Assembly: GCA_000328365.1 (NCBI GenBank)
Contig: KB299334.1
Coordinates: 139,750-203,749, forward strand
Direction: 5' to 3'
DNA length: 64,000 bases
Source: Capitella teleta
Taxonomy: Eukaryota; Annelida; Polychaeta; Capitellidae
Each line of letters starts with the position of its first letter. Positions within the stretch are counted from its first letter, which is position 1. Below the pieces are notes generated by a model. The model saw nothing but the letters and a program-made list of their open reading frames with translations, had not been told where the DNA came from and did no database searches. The position numbers and the translations under genes were made by a program. This document shows, piece after piece, positions 61,101-64,000 of this stretch.

Positions 61101-63575
61101 CCCCACCCCTCCCCCTAAGGAAACAGGGAAGCCTAAGACTCCCGTCAACAACCAAGTCGCGAAGCCCAAGTGGAAAATGCTGGACAGTGACAACGGTTTG
61201 TGTGAATCTCTTGATGCATCTGAAATATATCGATTTACCACAAAGTTAGAAAGAAATACAGTGTTTTTTCTTCAGGTGAAATGTACTTGCATCAATTGTA
61301 CTCAAAGGAGGTTGTTGATCTCAGCTTTAGTGCAACTGCATCTCGCACTCTGATTGTAAAGAACGTGAACAAATATCAGGATGAAACTGAGGCCAGCATG
61401 CGGCAGAGATTCAGCCGCTATGGCTTTGTTGTGGTCAGTCTCACTTTCTACTCTTTCACTCTCTTGCATATTGTTCTCCACAGTCTGTCTACGCGACCGG
61501 AAAAATTTTTGACAACAAAACTGAAATAGGGATTTCATCGTTCTCTGTGGAGTACGATCACTTGCTGAGTGCTGCTTTCGCTATGCACCACAATCAAACC
61601 CTCAAAGAGGCCAAAACTTTCATCGTGAGTTTTATATCTCGATTTGCGTTCCCGGCCTGACGCTATATTTTCAGGTGACGTTTGCGGACGCTGCTCCTTC
61701 CACCTTGGTTTGGTTCAGTTTTGGCCTCCCAGGTTCCAGCGTCCACTTGAACGATCGAGCCCTGCTGGACGCCTTCAAGGAGCACTTTTCCATCACCGAG
61801 ATGTCTGTGTTTCGCAGACAGCGTTATGGTTTCATCCGTTTCTGCACGCTCATGAAAGCAATGAATGCCATTCAGATGCGCACAAACTTCACCCTTGCTG
61901 GGAAACGCATTCATGTGAGTTGATTCATCACTTGGAGGCCAATTTATTTTCTTCTCCTTTTTCAGCTTGATTTTGGGTCTCTGAGTTTTTTGCAATTAGC
62001 GAATGACATCCTAGAAGCGAATCCTATCAACTTCCTGCTTCCTGGAGAACTAGGTCAGTTGAGCAGTTTCTTAAATCCATTCTTGGACAAATCCATTGAT
62101 TTATCTTCAAGGGATGACAGAGAACAAGAGTGCCAATGTGTCTCGTTATCTGGGAGTTGTTCCCAGGTCTTGCAACGTGACTTTGAAAGAAGTGCAAGCG
62201 ATCTTCATCAAATACGGCCTCATTTTGGTTCGTAGCTTGCTCTTTGCCGTTCACGGATGTGAAATGTTTCCTCGTAGGATCTCTTTGTGATGCCTCATCC
62301 GGAAAAGCGAGATCAAATTATCATCGAATTTGAGACGATTTTTGCCGTGCAGGATGTGTTGAAACCACGCACTGTGAAAGCGCTCGGCAGTCAATTCATC
62401 CTGGTGAGTTCTTCTCCCAGGATTCTCTGATAATGACCACTGTTGTTTGGGGATATGGTTATAAAAATTTGCATCTGAATGGTGAAAAGTTCAAGAGGTC
62501 AACGTTTAAAAACTAAGCACATAATTTAGTACTAATGAAAGTATAATTGATAGACCAAAGGAAATATTTCATTAGCACAACGCTCTGTATCTAACCACAA
62601 TTTTGTCCCTTCATCCGAGAAGTCATTAAAGACACTGACTCCAGTGCATATACTGCTGCACATTTGGCAGGTGGGATAATTTATCTAAAGGAATCAGTGA
62701 ATGGGCAATTAGTGAAATGAATTGGGGAATCAGTGAAATGGGGAATTTGTGAAATGAAATGGGGAATCAGTGAAATGAGGAATTAGTGAAATGAATTGAG
62801 GAATCAGTGAAATGGGGAATTAGTGAAATGAATTGGGGAATCAGTGAAATGGGGAATTAGTGAAATGAACTGGGGAATCAGTGAAATGGGGAATTCGTGA
62901 AATGAAATGGGGAATCAGTGAAATGGGGAATTAGTGAAATGAAATGGGGAATTAGTGAAATGAATTGAGGAATCAGTGAAATGGGGAATTAGTGAAATGA
63001 ATTGAGGAATCAGTGAAATGGGGAATTAGTGAAATGAATTGGGAAATCAGTGAAATGGGGAATTAGTGAAATGAATTGGGGAATCAGTGAAATGGGGAAT
63101 CAATGAAATGGGGAATTGGGGAATCAGTGAAATGGGGAATCAATGAAATCGGGAATTGGGGAATCAATGAAATGGGGAGTTAAATGGGGAATTTGTGAAA
63201 TGGGTATCTTTTTCAATGCTCCTCTTCTGTGACTTTTGAGCATTTTCTGAGCTGTCTTGACTTTTGACTGTCAGGTGCAATGCATGATTCCCGCTGCTTC
63301 TGATTGTCTTCACATTGTGAGCAAACAGAAGAACCCGGTCGCGGATGCCATCAGCAAGCAGCCCAACTTCTTCATGCTCTTTGACGGCACACACAACCAA
63401 ACCGGCATTTTTGACAGCATACGCTCATCGTTTGACTTCATTACTTCACATCGCAAAAATTGGAGTGAAGTGAGTTTGCTTTGCGACTGTTGGCTAGACT
63501 TTGACATTTCTTCCATTCCAGGCAAATTGCATGATTGATTTTGCATCCAACATCAGTCGCCTCTTCTGCTATCAA
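46184..63575 (+). CDS. Gene B: paralog of gene A, RS/Pro-rich multi-RRM protein, 3' end in gap
   Basis: Exons: 46184-46291, 49456-49617, 49688-50746, 50800-50928, 50978-51205, 51257-51324, 51376-51596, 52126-52246, 56207-56301, 60169-60302, 60353-60469, 60520-61195, 61276-61433, 61484-61624, 61675-61914, 61966-62053, 62112-62227, 62278-62403, 63275-63469, 63522 into the gap. That is 1,412 codons in one phase. The N-terminal module (MDTALTAVEKEVYNLSLQI ... VSVDFVRVNFP) matches gene A. Then come an RS region, a Pro/Tyr-rich stretch and at least nine RRM-like units. The first, TRTLIFSDL, is identical over nine residues to a gene A unit. Intron 51206-51256 is GC-AG. Exon 12 carries a TPPGQ-type pentapeptide repeat. 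A nuclear RNA-binding role is inferred. Confidence 0.85.
46480..46520 (+). mobile_element. SINE family 2 head-like fragment
   Basis: ggggcaccgaatagctcaga and 'gtgggtttaacccac' resemble the first 40 bases of SINE family 2. The rest does not align. Confidence 0.4.
46579..48440. mobile_element. Foldback DNA element with about 220-bp inverted arms
   Basis: The left arm 46579-46800 and right arm 48219-48440 are inverted copies. For example, 'aatcagtgacttcccttgat' on the right is complementary to the left, as are the 'cgtacccgttgct' region and 'gcaattaattagtaatta'. A 7-bp direct repeat, tagacag, flanks it at 46572-46578 and 48441-48447. No transposase is seen. A pogo-like MITE occupies 848 bp of the interior. 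Confidence 0.75.
47037..47884. mobile_element. Pogo/Tc1-like MITE nested in the foldback element
   Basis: The ends are cagtaaaacctcgatgtatc and its complement (cgacacatcgaggttttactg), each next to TA (47035-47036 and 47885-47886), the expected TA target duplication. Subterminal sequence 'cgtccctcgaa' is repeated near 47060 and 47148. No transposase frame. Confidence 0.85.
48498..48830 (+). mobile_element. SINE family 2, near full-length copy
   Basis: It has a tRNA-like head with a degenerate A box (tggtttaaccggctgac) and B box (gggttcgagacctg), a central part (ctgcagtgctgcccaactg) and a 3' part (tatcgataagagtaggggg ... ggtttgggtggagccgta). It aligns end to end with 58642-58975 (opposite strand). 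Confidence 0.85.
49688..50620 (+). other. RS and Pro/Tyr-rich region of gene B
   Basis: Exon 3 codes an Arg/Ser/Asp/Tyr-rich stretch (YRSRSRERRDDRYDREAYRE) and then a Pro-rich low-complexity region (SAPPPAYSYLPPAANPY). Both are predicted to be disordered. The first RRM follows. Confidence 0.85.
51206..51256 (+). other. GC-AG minimal intron in gene B
   Basis: The donor is aag|gcaagc and the acceptor catcag. It is 51 bp, divisible by three and without stop, so retention would add 17 residues. Splicing joins GIK to VDMCRAS at the same place, before a VDFA-like strand, where other RRM units have phase-0 introns. Confidence 0.75.
52247..56206 (+). other. 4-kb intron of gene B
   Basis: The exons join in phase (VVRFDR|SDKALKAY). 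Apart from the dispersed repeat near 53020-53330, no element or gene is recognised. An alternative acceptor near 56152 would break the phase. Confidence 0.6.
53020..53330 (+). repeat. Unclassified dispersed repeat, copy 2 (partner at 36885)
   Basis: 'tcgaagcttcgg' motifs near 53028 and 53075 are followed by 'cattccctggatgtttaa' and 'gccaatgcagtacttg'. The order is the same as at 36885-37060. Confidence 0.45.
56916..58641. repeat. 48-bp minisatellite, about 36 units, in gene B intron
   Basis: The unit core is ctgaggagatattgtaaacc then ataggatg and a variable joint (caattaagcc, ttatgaagtc or ctatcaagcc) leading to tgaaggggct. Most units are exactly 48 bp, so minus-strand frames stay open for hundreds of codons (FRLHNILWFTISPQSP, 16 residues). 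A five-base expansion (gaggagaggagat) recurs and shifts the frame. Sub-blocks repeat as higher-order units. It lies between exons at 56301 and 60169 and is not coding for gene B. Confidence 0.93.
58642..58975 (-). mobile_element. SINE family 2, near full-length, at the edge of the minisatellite
   Basis: On the minus strand it runs from ggggcaccggatagctcagt (A box intact) and the B box (gggttcaagacc) to ggtgccgtaaaaccccatca. 'tatgtag' occurs on both sides (58621 and 58976), a possible target duplication. Confidence 0.9.
59387..59640 (+). mobile_element. tRNA-derived SINE, family 1, copy 2
   Basis: A box 'tgatggcgcagtggtagcac', B box 'gatttgattcctgg', and body 'accctcatgtccaccacag', as in the copy at 13240. 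It extends further 3' (gaggcaccacttgtgatc). Confidence 0.8.
59922..60085 (+). mobile_element. Pogo-like MITE remnant
   Basis: It begins cagttagaccccgttaatcc and continues with repeated 'atccgcc' motifs. No clear right end. It lies just upstream of the gene B exon at 60169. Confidence 0.4.
60943..61072 (+). repeat. Coding 15-bp repeat (TPPGQ/TPLGQ pentapeptide) in gene B
   Basis: About eight or nine pentapeptides of the form TP(P/L)G(Q/K/R) are encoded by near-identical 15-bp units inside exon 60520-61195. It forms a Pro-rich linker between RRM-like units. Confidence 0.9.
62404..63274 (+). repeat. Gene B intron with composite minisatellite (about 62688-63200)
   Basis: Units alternate between gaaatggggaattagt (16 bp) and gaaatgaattggggaatcag (about 21 bp), giving a 37-bp composite repeated about a dozen times, with decay at both ends. 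The exons on either side (62403 and 63275) join in phase 0. Confidence 0.9.
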
Positions 63576-64000
63576 NNNNNNNNNNNNNNNNNNNNNNNNN
63601 NNNNNNNNNNNNNNNNNNNNNNNNNNNNNNNNNNNNNNNNNNNNNNNNNNNNNNNNNNNNNNNNNNNNNNNNNNNNNNNNNNNNNNNNNNNNNNNNNNNN
63701 NNNNNNNNNNNNNNNNNNNNNNNNNNNNNNNNNNNNNNNNNNNNNNNNNNNNNNNNNNNNNNNNNNNNNNNNNNNNNNNNNNNNNNNNNNNNNNNNNNNN
63801 NNNNNNNNNNNNNNNNNNNNNNNNNNNNNNNNNNNNNNNNNNNNNNNNNNNNNNNNNNNNNNNNNNNNNNNNNNNNNNNNNNNNNNNNNNNNNNNNNNNN
63901 NNNNNNNNNNNNNNNNNNNNNNNNNNNNNNNNNNNNNNNNNNNNNNNNNNNNNNNNNNNNNNNNNNNNNNNNNNNNNNNNNNNNNNNNNNNNNNNNNNNN
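63576..64000. other. Assembly gap (N run)
   Basis: Unknown bases to the end of the window. Gene B is cut inside the exon starting at 63522, just after a VDFA-like MIDFASN. Confidence 1.

Noticed and set aside
60864-61241. 125-codon minus-strand frame rich in Gly/Val/Trp
   Set aside because: Antisense of the TPPGQ coding repeat in gene B.

Overview
This window looks like nuclear DNA from an invertebrate animal. It is AT-rich, its genes have many introns, and its spacers carry tRNA-derived SINEs, LINE 3' ends, MITEs, microsatellites and minisatellites. Many introns are only about 49-61 bp, which suggests a compact, possibly early-branching or marine invertebrate genome. I cannot name the phylum. 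I recognised no LTR retroelement, Polinton, CRISPR array, rRNA or functional tRNA gene. All gene models were built by hand from splice sites, reading phase and family motifs.

Left part (1-26 kb). Positions 1-3.8 kb hold repeats and one decayed coding-like segment. A complete 12-exon gamma-glutamyltransferase gene runs on + from 3799 to 9335. Positions 9.3-15.5 kb hold no gene I can support, only a SINE, a LINE 3' end and palindromic or tandem repeats. A three-exon gene on the minus strand (21571-15902) encodes N-terminal ankyrin repeats fused to a cGAS-like/Mab-21 nucleotidyltransferase domain with all three catalytic acidic residues. It is a probable innate immune sensor (cGLR). One net frameshift lies near 18,950. 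Positions 21.6-26.7 kb hold microsatellites and a LINE fragment.

Right part (26.7-64 kb). Two very large paralogous genes are transcribed away from each other, with start codons about 2.07 kb apart. Gene A (minus, 44116-27154) is complete in 38 exons and predicts 2,720 residues. It has an N-terminal helical module, an RS-rich region, about 18 tandem divergent RRMs of SPEN/RBM15-like flavour, and a Lys/Glu- and Ser/acidic-rich tail. Gene B (plus, 46184 to the N gap at 63576) has the same N-terminal module, an RS/Pro-rich region and at least 9 RRM-like units. Many RRM units share two phase-0 intron positions, one in mid-domain and one just before a recurring VDFA-like strand. The arrays therefore probably grew by tandem exon duplication. 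A broken Y-box protein retrocopy lies between the two start codons. Gene B introns hold a 1.86-kb inverted-repeat element with a pogo-like MITE inside it, a 48-bp minisatellite of about 36 units, and several SINEs.

The most noteworthy items are the giant RRM-array gene pair, which matches no family architecture I know, and the ankyrin-cGLR fusion. The GGT gene is ordinary glutathione-cycle metabolism. The two RRM genes are probably nuclear RNA-processing factors, by inference from their RS and RRM content.
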